From Gammaproteobacteria bacterium (GTDB taxonomy: Bacteria; Pseudomonadota; Gammaproteobacteria; Steroidobacterales; Foliamicaceae): a DNA stretch of 64,000 nucleotides. The first letter of the stretch is position 1. Every line of letters begins with the position of its first letter. The notes below the pieces were generated by a model. The model did not search any database, had not been told where the DNA came from, and saw nothing but the letters and a program-made list of their open reading frames with translations. Shown here piece by piece: positions 7,225 through 19,088 of this stretch. A program made the position numbers and the translations under genes. Location: the NCBI GenBank assembly GCA_009838035.1, contig VXSK01000003.1, positions 207,661 to 271,660 of the forward strand, in the 5' to 3' direction.

Positions 7225-8640
7225 CTAAGCCTTCTTCGGTGCGCGGCGAGGGAGGTAGAGGTCGGTGATGGTGCCGAGGTAGGCCTCGGCGGCCATGCCG
7301 ACGGATTCGGACAGCGTGGGGTGCGGGTGGATGGTCAGCGCCAGGTCTTCGGCTTCGGCGCCCATTTCGATCGCGTGGGCCACCTCCGATATCAGGTCGC
7401 CGGCGTTCACGCCGACAATGCCGCCTCCGATGATGCGGCCGTCTGAAGCGTCGAACAGCAGCTTGGTCATGCCTTCCGAGCGCTGCATGGAGATGGCGCG
7501 GCCGCTGGCGGCCCAGGGGAACACGCCCTTGCCGTAGTCCACGCCCTGCTCTTTCGCCTCGGCTTCGGTCAGTCCCACCCAGGCGACTTCCGGGTCGGTG
7601 TAGGCGACGGACGGCACCACGCGGGCATCGAACGCGACTTTCATTCCGGACGCGGCTTCGGCCGCAACCTTGCCTTCGTGGGTGGCCTTGTGGGCGAGCA
7701 TCGGGTGCCCGATGATGTCGCCGATCGCGAAGATGTGCGGCTGGTTGGTGCGAAGCTGCTTGTCCGCCGGGATGAAACCGTGCTCGTTCACGGTCACGCC
7801 GGCTTTCTCCGCATCGATCCTGGCGCCGTTGGGAACGCGTCCCACGGACACCAGCACCCGGTTGAAAACGTCCGGCTCGGGGGCCTTTTCACCCTCGAAC
7901 GTCACAGCGATTCCCCTGGCCGTGGCCTCGGCCGACGCCACCATTACGCCCGTATGGATGGCCGCGTACTGCTTGCGGATGCGCCGCTCCAGCGGCTTGA
8001 GCAGGTCGGCGTCCGGTCCCGGCATCAGCCGGTCCAGCGCCTCGACCACCGTAATCTCGCTGCCCAGCGCCGCGTAAACGGTGGCCATTTCCAGGCCGAT
8101 GATGCCGCCGCCGATCACCAGCAGGCGTTTCGGAATGTCGTCCAGCAGCAGCGCGTCGGTCGAATCCATGATCCGCGGATCGTCGGGCAGGTTGGGCAGC
8201 GGGCGGCTTTGCGATCCGGCGGCGATGATGCATTGCTCGAATTCCAGCGTTTCGACGCCGGCAGCCGTTTCCACGGCCAACTCATTGGGGCCCGCGAACC
8301 GCCCCGTGCCTTCGAGCACGGTCACCTTGCGCTTCTTGGCCATGCCGGACAGCCCGCCGGTCAGACGGCCCACCACGCCCTCGACCCAGGCGCGCGTCTC
8401 GGCCGGCTCCAGCGTCGGCGCGGCATAGCGGATGCCCGCTTCCGCGACATGCTCGGCCTCGTCCATGACCCGCGCCAAATGCAGCAGCGCCTTCGACGGA
8501 ATGCAGCCGACGTTCAGGCACACGCCGCCCAGCGTGGGATAGCGCTCGACGAGCGTGACTTCCATACCCAGATCGGCGGCCCGAAAAGCCGCCGTGTAAC
8601 CTCCGGGGCCGGAGCCGAGCACCGCCAGTTGCGTCTTCAC
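7225..8640 (-). CDS. lpdA: Dihydrolipoyl dehydrogenase (E3)
   Basis: 471 aa. It reoxidises dihydrolipoyl groups of the pyruvate dehydrogenase complex with NAD+. Visible are the FAD motif LGSGPGGYTAAFRAADLG, the redox disulfide GGVCLNVGCIPSKAL, the NAD motif VIGGGIIGLEMATVYAALG and the C-terminal dimer-interface HPHPTLSE with the catalytic His-Glu pair. It starts with GTG in a GTGA overlap with the aceF stop, so it is the last gene of an aceE-aceF-lpdA operon. Confidence 0.97.
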   Translation of the reverse strand: MKTQLAVLGSGPGGYTAAFRAADLGMEVTLVERYPTLGGVCLNVGCIPSKALLHLARVMDEAEHVAEAGIRYAAPTLEPAETRAWVEGVVGRLTGGLSGMAKKRKVTVLEGTGRFAGPNELAVETAAGVETLEFEQCIIAAGSQSRPLPNLPDDPRIMDSTDALLLDDIPKRLLVIGGGIIGLEMATVYAALGSEITVVEALDRLMPGPDADLLKPLERRIRKQYAAIHTGVMVASAEATARGIAVTFEGEKAPEPDVFNRVLVSVGRVPNGARIDAEKAGVTVNEHGFIPADKQLRTNQPHIFAIGDIIGHPMLAHKATHEGKVAAEAASGMKVAFDARVVPSVAYTDPEVAWVGLTEAEAKEQGVDYGKGVFPWAASGRAISMQRSEGMTKLLFDASDGRIIGGGIVGVNAGDLISEVAHAIEMGAEAEDLALTIHPHPTLSESVGMAAEAYLGTITDLYLPRRAPKKA

Positions 8641-9983
8641 TCGCCGCTCTCCGCTTCGCCTTCGTCGTCAACGGGCGCGAGCAGCCGGTCCGCGTCGGCC
8701 AGCAGGGCGCACAGGCGGGTCGTGAAGCGCACCGCCGTGGCCCCGTCGATCACGCGGTGGTCGTAGGACAGCGACAACGGCGCCATCAGCCGCGGCCGGA
8801 ACCCGACATCGCCGAAAACGGGCATCATGCGGGCACGCGATACGCCCAGGATCGCCACTTCCGGCGCATTGATGATCGGCGTGAACGCAGTGCCGCCGAT
8901 GCCGCCCAGGCTCGAGATCGTGAACGAGCCGCCCTGCATCTCGTCCGGCGCCAGCTTGCCGTCACGGGCCTTGCCGGACAGCTCCTGGAAGGCCCGCGCC
9001 AGACCGGCGATATCGAGCCTGTCGGCGTCGCGGATGACCGGAACCAGCAGGCCGCGCTCGGTGTCGGCGGCGAAGCCCAGGTGCACGAACTTCTTGAGCG
9101 CCAGCGCCGCGCCGGCATCGGTGAGCGAAGCGTTCACCGTGGGGAACTCCTTCAGGCACAGCACGGTGGCGCGCGCCACGAAGGCCAGCAGCGTCAGGCG
9201 CACGCCGTCGGCGGCCAGTTCGGCCTTCAGAGCCTTGCGCCTCGCCTCGACGTCGGTGATGTCGGCCTCGTCGTGCTGGGTCACGTGCGGGACGTTGACC
9301 CAGCTCGCCCAGAGCCGCGGCCCCGAAATCTTCTGGACCCGGCCCAGCGGGACCACTTCGATCTCTCCGTGCGCGGAAAAATCGACTTCCGGGACCTCCG
9401 GCAATCCGGCGCCGGGCGCGCCGCGCTCCAGCGCCAGCTTGACCCAGGCCTTGACATCGGCCTTGCGGATTCGGCCCTTGACGCCCGATCCCGTGACCGC
9501 GGCCAGGTTCACGCCCAGCTCGCGCGCGAATTTGCGCACCGCCGGCGAGGCGTGCGCCCGGGAGAAGCCTTCCTCGTCGATGGGCGGCAGGGTCCCGGGC
9601 GTGGAAGGAAGCTGCTGGGCCGCCGCGGGCGCGGACGGCGCAACCGTGGCCTGCGGCGCGGAAGGCGCGGCGCCCTGCGCGGGAGCGGAGGGCGCATCCG
9701 CTGCCGCCGGCGCGGATTCGTCCGGTCCCGCCGACGCCGGGGCCTCGCCTTCCAGCTCGGCGATCACGTCGCCCTCGTTGACCTTGTCGCCCACCCCCAC
9801 CTTCAGGCTGACCACGCGCCCGTCGAACGGCGCGGGCACGTCCATGGCCGCCTTTTCCGTTTCCAGCGTGATCAGCGGGTCGTTGGCGGCGACCTCCTCG
9901 CCGGCGGCCACGGTGATTTCCACGACTTCCACATCGGTGAACTCGCCCAGGCCGGGCACGCGAACTTGGGTAACTTCGGGCAT
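8637..9983 (-). CDS. aceF: Dihydrolipoamide acetyltransferase (E2 of PDH)
   Basis: 448 aa from ATG 9983; upstream open frame is shadow of aceE. There is a single N-terminal lipoyl domain with the lipoylated Lys in ETEKAAMDVP (residue ~43). An Ala/Pro-rich linker (~80-140) is followed by the E1/E3-binding domain (HASPAVRKFARELGVNL). The C-terminal catalytic domain ends with SYDHRVIDGA, which carries the active-site His. Many gammaproteobacterial E2s carry two or three lipoyl domains; this one has one. Confidence 0.96.
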   Translation of the reverse strand: MPEVTQVRVPGLGEFTDVEVVEITVAAGEEVAANDPLITLETEKAAMDVPAPFDGRVVSLKVGVGDKVNEGDVIAELEGEAPASAGPDESAPAAADAPSAPAQGAAPSAPQATVAPSAPAAAQQLPSTPGTLPPIDEEGFSRAHASPAVRKFARELGVNLAAVTGSGVKGRIRKADVKAWVKLALERGAPGAGLPEVPEVDFSAHGEIEVVPLGRVQKISGPRLWASWVNVPHVTQHDEADITDVEARRKALKAELAADGVRLTLLAFVARATVLCLKEFPTVNASLTDAGAALALKKFVHLGFAADTERGLLVPVIRDADRLDIAGLARAFQELSGKARDGKLAPDEMQGGSFTISSLGGIGGTAFTPIINAPEVAILGVSRARMMPVFGDVGFRPRLMAPLSLSYDHRVIDGATAVRFTTRLCALLADADRLLAPVDDEGEAESGE

Positions 9984-9996
9984 GATTCCGGGGAAA

Positions 9997-12690
<2,694 letters not shown>

Positions 12691-12752
12691 ACAATCAGGC
12701 CGACAAGAATAATGTTTTCGTGTAGTTGATTCGGCCTTTAACGGCGTTTCCC

Positions 12753-13376
12753 ATGCAAGCTCCCTGGAACCTGAAAGATCGTTTTCGCGGCTTCATGCCG
12801 GTCGCGGTGGATGTCGAGACCAGCGGCATCGACCCTGAAGCGCACGCGTTGCTGGAAATCTCCGCGGTGCTGTTCACGGTGGGCGACGACGGCCAGCTTG
12901 CGCCGTCCGAACACGTCTGGCTGCACGTGCTGCCCTTCGAGGGCGCCGAAATCGACGAAGAGGCGCTGCGTATCAACCGCATCAAGCCGAACCACCCCTT
13001 GCGGCCCGCCGTGCCGGAGCGCGAAGCCCTGCGGCGCGTGTTCCGCGTCGTGCGCCGGGAACTGAAGGCCACGGGCTGTTCACGCGCCATACTCGTGGGT
13101 CATAACGCGCATTTCGACCTGTCCGTTCTAAACGCGGCGATCAGGCGCAGCGGCATCAAGCGCAACCCGTTTCACCGGTTCAGCGTGTTCGACACCTGCA
13201 CGCTGGGCGGAGCGATGTTCGGCCAGACCGTCATGAGTCTGGCTGCCCGGGCCGCCGGCCTGGACTGGAACGAGGAACGCGCCCATTCCGCTCTCTACGA
13301 TGCCCAGTGCTGCGCGCAATTGTTCTGTAAGGCCGTCAACCGGATCAACGAGCAGTCCAACCCGGCGCTACGCTAG
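12753..13376 (+). CDS. rnt: Ribonuclease T
   Basis: 207 aa from ATG 12753. The frame extends to a TTG at 12726, which adds non-family residues. It is a DEDDh 3'-5' exonuclease that trims tRNA and 5S/23S rRNA ends. Catalytic residues are visible: AVDVETSG (Asp, Glu), GHNAHFDLSVL (Asp) and HSALYDAQCCAQLF (His, Asp). Length and motif spacing match gammaproteobacterial RNase T. Confidence 0.94.
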   Translation: MQAPWNLKDRFRGFMPVAVDVETSGIDPEAHALLEISAVLFTVGDDGQLAPSEHVWLHVLPFEGAEIDEEALRINRIKPNHPLRPAVPEREALRRVFRVVRRELKATGCSRAILVGHNAHFDLSVLNAAIRRSGIKRNPFHRFSVFDTCTLGGAMFGQTVMSLAARAAGLDWNEERAHSALYDAQCCAQLFCKAVNRINEQSNPALR

Positions 13377-13385
13377 GCGACGCGC

Positions 13386-13706
13386 CTAGTCCAGGTCCTG
13401 AACCAGTTCCCGCAGCTCGCCGGTGCGAGCCATCTGCGTGACGATGTCGGCGCCGCCCACCAATTCGCCCTGCACGTACAACTGCGGAAATGTGGGCCAG
13501 TTCGAGTATTCCTTCAGACCCTGGCGCAGGTCCTGATCCTGCAGAATGTCCACGTAGGCGAAACGCTTGCCGCACTGGCGCAACGCCGCCACGACCTGCG
13601 CCGAAAACCCGCACTGGGGAAAATCCGGCGACCCCTTCATGTACAGCAACAGCGGAAATTCCTCGATCTGCTTGCTGATTCGCTGCTCTAACTGCTTGTC
13701 CTGCAT
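13386..13706 (-). CDS. grxD: Monothiol glutaredoxin (Grx4 type)
   Basis: 106 aa from ATG 13706, which aligns with the usual Grx4 start; a TTG at 13739 would add 11 residues. The active site KGSPDFPQCGFSAQVV has the CGFS motif of iron-sulfur-carrying glutaredoxins. WPTFPQLYVQGELVGGADIV is the cis-Pro/glutathione-binding part. It acts in [2Fe-2S] transfer, usually with BolA. It is convergent with rnt, 9 bp apart. Confidence 0.95.
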   Translation of the reverse strand: MQDKQLEQRISKQIEEFPLLLYMKGSPDFPQCGFSAQVVAALRQCGKRFAYVDILQDQDLRQGLKEYSNWPTFPQLYVQGELVGGADIVTQMARTGELRELVQDLD

Positions 13707-13872
13707 GGCCTTGGAATCGTAATCAAAATGATCCGGCAATTATAGGCCACCCGCCGCACCGCGCTTGGTCTCGCGGTTCCGGCTTCAGTGCAGGCAACGT
13801 CATGCAGCGTCTCGCAGAAAACGGAAAGATGCGGTCCTTTGTTACACTTCCAGCATTCATCGGATAGCCGAA

Positions 13873-14862
13873 ATGGAATCGAGGAAGCACATTCTATTTT
13901 TCGCGCTCGGCTGGCTGCTTGTGTCTGATGCGCTCGTCGCACAGGAATCACCAGAACTGACGGAAGTCCGGCGCGATGCCGAGCAGGGAGACGCCGAGGC
14001 TCAGTTTCAATTGGGAGTCCAATACGCCAACGGCGAAGGGGTAGCCGCCGACGGCGCCGAAGCCGCGAAATGGTATCGGCTGGCTGCCGAACAGGGACAT
14101 GCCGAAGCCCAGAATAAATTGGGCGTTATGTACTTCAACGGCCAGGGCGTGGCGGCAGACATCGACGAGGCGGTCAACTGGCTTAACAAAGCTGCCGAGC
14201 AAGGGGTTGTCTATTCGCAGATCAACCTCGCCCTCATATGCGCAAACGGCAGCGGCTTGCCCAAAAACGATGCAAAGGCAATTGAGTGGTTTCGCAAGGC
14301 GGCTGAACAAGGCGATCCCTTTGCGCAATACCGGCTTGGCCTGAAGTACGACATAGGCGAGGGAATTCCGGAAGACGACGCCCAGGCAGTCCATTGGTTT
14401 CGCAAGGCCGCCGAGCAGGGGGACAGCCGGGGCCAAAACGGCCTGGGCTTCATGTACGCCACCGGCTCCGGTGTGCCAAAAAACCTGGTAGAGGCAGCGG
14501 GCTGGTATCGCAAGGCCGCTGAACAGGGTAATGCGGATGCCCAGAACAATCTTGGTTACATGTACAGCATGGGCAACGGCGTGCCCCAGGACAGATCCGA
14601 AGCCGTGAAGTGGTACCGCAAAGCCGCCGAACAAGGCAATCGCGGCGGACAACTCAATCTAGGCGCCAGCTACGCAAGCGGCGAGGGTGTGCCGCTGGAC
14701 TATGTACGGGCCTACGCGTGGTGCAGCCTGGCCGCCGCGCAGGGCGTTCGGCCCGCTGTGCAATGTGTGAACGACTTGATTGACGTCATGAGTTCCAGCC
14801 AGCTTGAGGAAGCGCGAGAGCTGAGCGCCACGCTAGCGCAGCGTCTCTACCCGTCCCGATAG
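13873..14862 (+). CDS. Exported Sel1-repeat protein
   Basis: 329 aa from ATG 13873. A signal peptide (MESRKHILFFALGWLLVSDA, then LVAQ) is followed by seven consecutive Sel1-like repeats of 36 residues (consensus AxAQxxLGxxYxxGxGVPxD, then AxxWYRKAAEQG) from residue ~35 to ~290. The repeats form a helical solenoid for protein-protein contacts. Partners are not predictable. It is monocistronic. The region 13740-13872 holds its promoter, but no clear boxes are seen. Confidence 0.85.
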   Translation: MESRKHILFFALGWLLVSDALVAQESPELTEVRRDAEQGDAEAQFQLGVQYANGEGVAADGAEAAKWYRLAAEQGHAEAQNKLGVMYFNGQGVAADIDEAVNWLNKAAEQGVVYSQINLALICANGSGLPKNDAKAIEWFRKAAEQGDPFAQYRLGLKYDIGEGIPEDDAQAVHWFRKAAEQGDSRGQNGLGFMYATGSGVPKNLVEAAGWYRKAAEQGNADAQNNLGYMYSMGNGVPQDRSEAVKWYRKAAEQGNRGGQLNLGASYASGEGVPLDYVRAYAWCSLAAAQGVRPAVQCVNDLIDVMSSSQLEEARELSATLAQRLYPSR

Positions 14863-14914
14863 ACTTCCGTGTGCATCCCGTCAGGCTCTGCAGCCCGACG
14901 ACTCAAGACCCGAT

Positions 14915-16297
14915 TTACGCTGCCTTGCGCCACGGCTTGCGCGTGAACCGGCGGCCGAGGCCGCGTTCGATCTCCCGCCATTTCGATTCTTCATCCGGCG
15001 TGATGAATGTCACCGCCTCCCCGGCGCGGCCCATGCGGCCCGTGCGCCCGACCCGGTGGGTGAAATACTGCTGCGATTCCGGCAGGTCGTAGTTGATGAC
15101 CTGATCAACGCCTTTCACATCCAGGCCGCGCGCAGCGACATTGGTTGCCACCAGGATCGGCGTGGCGCCGGAACGGAACGCCGTCATCACACGCTCGCGC
15201 GCGTTTTGACTGAGATTGCCTTGCAGCGCTCCCACGGGATAGCCCAGCGCATCGAGCTGGCGCGCCAGCTTCCTGACGCCGTGCTTGGTCCTGCCGAAGA
15301 CGATTACCGGCTCGCCGTCGCGCTGGTTCAGCAGCGTTTGAAGCGCCTGGGGCTTGTCGCCCTTCTTGATCGTATAGACCAGGTGCTGCACGGAGGGCAG
15401 TGATTTGACGTCGGCGTCCACCGCCACGATGACCGGGTCGCGCTGGTGTTTTTTGGCCGTTTTCGCTACCCATGCCGGAACGGTTGCGGAAAACAGCGCG
15501 GTGGTCCGGTCGGCAGAGGTTCGGCGCAGGATGGCTTCGACATCCGGTGCGAACCCCTTGTCCAGCATCTCGTCGGCTTCGTCGAGCACGAGGAATCGCA
15601 CCGATCGAAGATCCAGCACACCTTGCCGAAGATGGTCCAGCGTGCGGCCCGGCGTTCCAATGACGATCTGCGGGCCGCGGCGCAACCGGGCCTGCTGCGC
15701 GCGCGCCGACCGGCCGCCGTACAACAGCGTTACCTTGAGCCCTTGCTCCGAAGCCAGCGCCTCGGTAACCGAAGCCACCTGGATCGCCAATTCGCGGGTG
15801 GGCGCGAGCACCAGTGCCTGCACCTTGCGAACGGAGGAATCGCAACATTCCGCCATGGGCACGGCAAACGCCAGCGTCTTGCCGGATCCGGTGCGCGCCT
15901 GGCCGATCACGTCTCGGCCCGCCAGCAGTTGGGGAATGCACCGCTCCTGAATGGGTGTCGGCTCGACGATACCCATGGCGGCAATCGCCGCCCGGCTGGC
16001 GGGCTTCAGCTCGATGCCGGGAAATGCGGTCGCGACGTCGGCGGCCTGGCCGGCGGATGGATGGATCGAGGCAGGCAAGTCGTCAGCAGGCGAGTCATTG
16101 CCCGCGGACTTGCCGGCACGAATGTCATCAAAGCAGGGACGGCAGTACACCGGCCGGCCTGGCTTGGGCCGAAACGGGACGACGGTTGCGGTATCGCAGT
16201 TGGTGCACACGACATCGAAGCGCTGCTTGCGGCCGGACGGCCGGCGTTTCGACCCGCGGCCGGAAGACCTGCGGGTCGAGCGGGGTTGAAAAGGCAT
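14915..16297 (-). CDS. DEAD-box RNA helicase with N-terminal zinc-ribbon-like motif
   Basis: 460 aa. The basic N-terminus carries a CxxC...CxxC pair (VCTNCDTATVV, VYCRPC). The helicase core follows: Q motif around PTPIQERCIPQL, Walker A ARTGSGKT, PTRELAIQ, DEAD (VLDEADEM), SAT (ALFSATVP), and motif VI HRVGRTGRMGRAG. It remodels RNA or ribosome-assembly complexes using ATP. The zinc-ribbon head with a short tail resembles the CxxC-headed DEAD proteins of gamma- and deltaproteobacteria, not RhlE/SrmB. Confidence 0.92.
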   Translation of the reverse strand: MPFQPRSTRRSSGRGSKRRPSGRKQRFDVVCTNCDTATVVPFRPKPGRPVYCRPCFDDIRAGKSAGNDSPADDLPASIHPSAGQAADVATAFPGIELKPASRAAIAAMGIVEPTPIQERCIPQLLAGRDVIGQARTGSGKTLAFAVPMAECCDSSVRKVQALVLAPTRELAIQVASVTEALASEQGLKVTLLYGGRSARAQQARLRRGPQIVIGTPGRTLDHLRQGVLDLRSVRFLVLDEADEMLDKGFAPDVEAILRRTSADRTTALFSATVPAWVAKTAKKHQRDPVIVAVDADVKSLPSVQHLVYTIKKGDKPQALQTLLNQRDGEPVIVFGRTKHGVRKLARQLDALGYPVGALQGNLSQNARERVMTAFRSGATPILVATNVAARGLDVKGVDQVINYDLPESQQYFTHRVGRTGRMGRAGEAVTFITPDEESKWREIERGLGRRFTRKPWRKAA

Positions 16298-16454
16298 GAG
16301 GGTAGGACTCCTCGGTCCAGGAATGAGATGAGACAGGTGTTCAGCGCGGGGAAATGCAGGGGAGGACCGATTCAGTCACCTGCTGCGAGAAAACATGGCG
16401 CGGCTAATCTGCGCGTTCGCGGGCGCATTATGACAGATTACGAGGCTCTTGTTG

Positions 16455-16865
16455 TTACCCGAAACCACCGGAGCGCCAGAGGCGCACGCCGCAGGCGCCG
16501 GTCACGGCCACGTAAAGGGGATCGATGAAGGACCAGAGCAGCGGCACTTCCCGGCCGACCATGTCGCCGAACCAGTTCGAGAGATACCACAGGGCCAGCA
16601 CCAGCGCGCTGTAGAAGAGCGCGTTCACTTCGATGGAACGCCTGAGATCGCCTTCGCCTGTTCCGCCCTTGCCGAGCCCCAGCTTCCACGAGAAACTCGC
16701 GGCCAGGGCGATCAGCACGGCCGGGGCCATGAACCAGTTGACGACCACCCAGGTGGGATAGCCGGTGCTGCCGTCGTCATAGACGGGAGTCATGAAGAAC
16801 AACACGCCGACGACGGCGGCCATGGCCACGGAATACGCCCCGAGAATGCGTTGAATGTTGCTCAC
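16455..16865 (-). CDS. Four-helix membrane protein, unknown
   Basis: 136 aa from GTG 16865. Four hydrophobic segments are visible: an N-terminal one (AYSVAMAAVVGVLFFMTPVY), WVVVNWFMAPAVLIALAASF, NALFYSALVLALWYLSNWF and a C-terminal one. I do not recognise the family. It is divergent from the PuuD-like gene, 102 bp apart. The 157 bp between it and the helicase gene holds nothing recognised. Confidence 0.6.
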   Translation of the reverse strand: MSNIQRILGAYSVAMAAVVGVLFFMTPVYDDGSTGYPTWVVVNWFMAPAVLIALAASFSWKLGLGKGGTGEGDLRRSIEVNALFYSALVLALWYLSNWFGDMVGREVPLLWSFIDPLYVAVTGACGVRLWRSGGFG

Positions 16866-16967
16866 GATGCGCTGCCCCTTTTCGACAAGAATCCGAGTCG
16901 AGGAAATTTACCGGTAAACCGTTTGTGGCACAATCGGCGCTCCGGAATTTAACGTAGAGGGGACGTT

Positions 16968-17591
16968 ATGAACCCATTGAATACCCTTACAGGCACGCTC
17001 GTAGGCGGCCTCGTACTCTCGCTCATCATCATGGCCATCGCGGCCGGCACCGGCAGTTCGATGGGCGGGGTCGACGCAGTCAATGCTTTCCTGATCTGGC
17101 TGCACGTGTTTGCCGGCATTACCTGGATCGGCCTGCTCTACTACTTCAATTTCGTACAGGTCCAGGCACTTTCGGACGCGGCTTCGGACGACGAGGGTCC
17201 GAGTGGCGCAGCCATTACCCGCTATGTCGCGCCCCGCGCGCTGTGGTGGTTCCGCTGGGCCGCGCTGGTCACCTGGCTGGCCGGGTTTACCTTCCTGCTG
17301 CACACGCAAAACACGATCAACGTGTTTACTCTCGGCCTGGTGCCGGGCGGAGGGGACGCCATGTACGGGCTGACACTCGGCGTCGGCGCCTGGCTGGGCT
17401 CGATCATGCTGTTCAACGTCTGGATGGTCATCTGGCCCAACCAGAAGAAGGTGCTCGGCATGGTGGAAGCCAGCGCCGAGGAAATCAACAAGGCGCGCAG
17501 GACGGCTTTCGTGTTCTCGCGCACCAACACGCTTCTTTCGATTCCGATGCTGGCCAGCATGGTAGGCGCCGGCCACGGAATGATGTTCTAA
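16968..17591 (+). CDS. PuuD-like membrane protein (urate hydroxylase membrane domain)
   Basis: 207 aa with about five transmembrane helices. The pattern IWLHVFAGITWIGLLYYFNFVQ, then APRALWWFRWAAL, then GAWLGSIMLFNVWMVIWPNQKK is characteristic of the membrane domain annotated as urate hydroxylase PuuD, with conserved His/Trp residues that could bind haem. The C-terminal cytochrome c domain of bona fide PuuD is missing, and no purine genes are nearby, so urate oxidation is doubtful. A good AGAGGGGA lies before the ATG. Confidence 0.65.
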   Translation: MNPLNTLTGTLVGGLVLSLIIMAIAAGTGSSMGGVDAVNAFLIWLHVFAGITWIGLLYYFNFVQVQALSDAASDDEGPSGAAITRYVAPRALWWFRWAALVTWLAGFTFLLHTQNTINVFTLGLVPGGGDAMYGLTLGVGAWLGSIMLFNVWMVIWPNQKKVLGMVEASAEEINKARRTAFVFSRTNTLLSIPMLASMVGAGHGMMF

Positions 17592-17598
17592 AAAACGG

Positions 17599-18543
17599 CT
17601 AATTTTCGGGCTGTTTGCCGCTGCCCTTGAGGATGGCGGTTGCGAGCGTGAACATCGAGGCCATGTTGCCCATGTCGGCGGGCACGATGAACGTATTGCC
17701 CTCCTGACCCAGCCGTCCGAACTGCTCCACGTACTGCTCGGCCACGCGCAGGCGCATGGCGCTCTCGCCGCCCTCCGCATTGACCGCCTCAGCCACTCGC
17801 CGCAAACCCTCAGCGGTGGCGGTGGCGACCGCCAGGATCGCTTCCGCCTCTCCCTCGGCCTCGTTGATCTGCTTCTGCTTGGCCGCCTCCGACTCCTTGA
17901 TGACGCGCTGCTTGTCGCCCTCGGCGTTATTGATCTGCGCATCGCGCTCGCCCTCGGACGTCAGCACCACGGCGCGCTTCTCACGCTCGGCGCGCATCTG
18001 CTTCTCCATTGCGGCGAGCACGTCCCTGGGCGGATTGATGTTCTTGATCTCGTATCGGAGAACCTTGATGCCCCAGGCGCTGGTGGCCTTGTCCAGTTCC
18101 GAAACGACCGATGAATTGATGGAGGCCCGTTCCTCGAACGTGCGGTCCAGATCGAGTTTTCCGACCTCGCTTCGCAGGGTGGTCTGGGCCAGTTGCGAAA
18201 TGGCGAACAGGTAGTCGGTAATGCCGTAGGAGGCGTCCTTGGCATCAAGAACCTGAAGGTACAGAACGCCGTCCACGCCCACCTGCACATTGTCGCGGGT
18301 AATGCAGATCTGCTCGGGAATATCGGCCGCCTGCTCCTTTAGCGTGTGCTTGTAGGCCACTCGTTGAATGAACGGCACGAGAATGTGGAATCCGGCCCGC
18401 ATGGTGTTGCTGTAGCGCCCGAGCGTCTCCACCACATAGGCGGACTGCTGCGGCACCACCACAGCGGTCTTGGCGATGACCACGATGATCAGAATGGCCA
18501 GGGCGCCGGCCACGATCAGGCCGAAAATCGTTGTTGTTTCCAT
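17599..18543 (-). CDS. SPFH/stomatin-like membrane protease-associated protein (QmcA type)
   Basis: 314 aa. One N-terminal transmembrane helix (residues ~6-28) precedes an SPFH/band-7 domain (VPQQSAYVVETLGRYSNTM, ITRDNVQVGVDGVLYLQV) and a long coiled coil rich in Ala/Glu/Lys (residues ~190-270). These proteins form large cages in the inner membrane and affect FtsH-type proteolysis. It lies 32 bp after the NfeD-like gene, the classic paired arrangement. Confidence 0.92.
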   Translation of the reverse strand: METTTIFGLIVAGALAILIIVVIAKTAVVVPQQSAYVVETLGRYSNTMRAGFHILVPFIQRVAYKHTLKEQAADIPEQICITRDNVQVGVDGVLYLQVLDAKDASYGITDYLFAISQLAQTTLRSEVGKLDLDRTFEERASINSSVVSELDKATSAWGIKVLRYEIKNINPPRDVLAAMEKQMRAEREKRAVVLTSEGERDAQINNAEGDKQRVIKESEAAKQKQINEAEGEAEAILAVATATAEGLRRVAEAVNAEGGESAMRLRVAEQYVEQFGRLGQEGNTFIVPADMGNMASMFTLATAILKGSGKQPEN

Positions 18544-18575
18544 AAATCCGTGCTCGAAAAATCAGTAAACCGAAG

Positions 18576-19004
18576 CTAGTCCTGCGTCAGTTCAAGAACC
18601 AGTTGGTTAACGCGCGCCACGCGCACTCGCGCGCCCTGGGGTATTTCCGCGGAACCGACGTTGCGGGCATCCCACTCGGCGCCGCGCAGCATTGCCTTGC
18701 CGTGGGCGCCCGCGGCAATGGACGATACGGCAATGGCGTCTTCCCCGACCACCGCGTCGACGGACGCGCCCTTGCGGCGCATCGCGGCGGCCCGCAAACG
18801 GCCACGGAAGAAATAAAGCAGCACAAGCGAGAGACCGCCGAACAGCAGCCATTGCGTCACGAGGTCGCCGGTCAGGCCGAACAAGCCAAGGAGGCCCACC
18901 AGGACGGCGCTCAATCCGATGAAAAGCAGCCAGAACGCCGCGTCCACGGTGACCTCGGCCACCAGCAGCACCACTCCGAAAACGATCCACAACCACCAGG
19001 ACAT
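18576..19004 (-). CDS. NfeD-like membrane protein
   Basis: 142 aa. Two to three hydrophobic segments (WLWIVFGVVLLVAEVTVDAA; ITQWLLFGG-like region) are followed by a C-terminal OB-fold (residues ~80-140: GASVDAVVGEDAIAVSSI, EIPQGARVRVARVNQLVLEL). This is the short YbbK/NfeD class that partners SPFH proteins such as the one encoded immediately downstream. Confidence 0.88.
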   Translation of the reverse strand: MSWWLWIVFGVVLLVAEVTVDAAFWLLFIGLSAVLVGLLGLFGLTGDLVTQWLLFGGLSLVLLYFFRGRLRAAAMRRKGASVDAVVGEDAIAVSSIAAGAHGKAMLRGAEWDARNVGSAEIPQGARVRVARVNQLVLELTQD

Positions 19005-19088
19005 ACAGGAAACCTTGAAGACGCAGGACTGGCGATCGATTTTATAGGAATCCGGCGTCCGTAGCCGGGCGATACAGTGTGTCCCGGG

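Noticed and set aside
16968..17591. Functional urate hydroxylase
   Set aside because: The cytochrome c domain is missing and no purine catabolic genes are near. Only the membrane-domain resemblance is kept.
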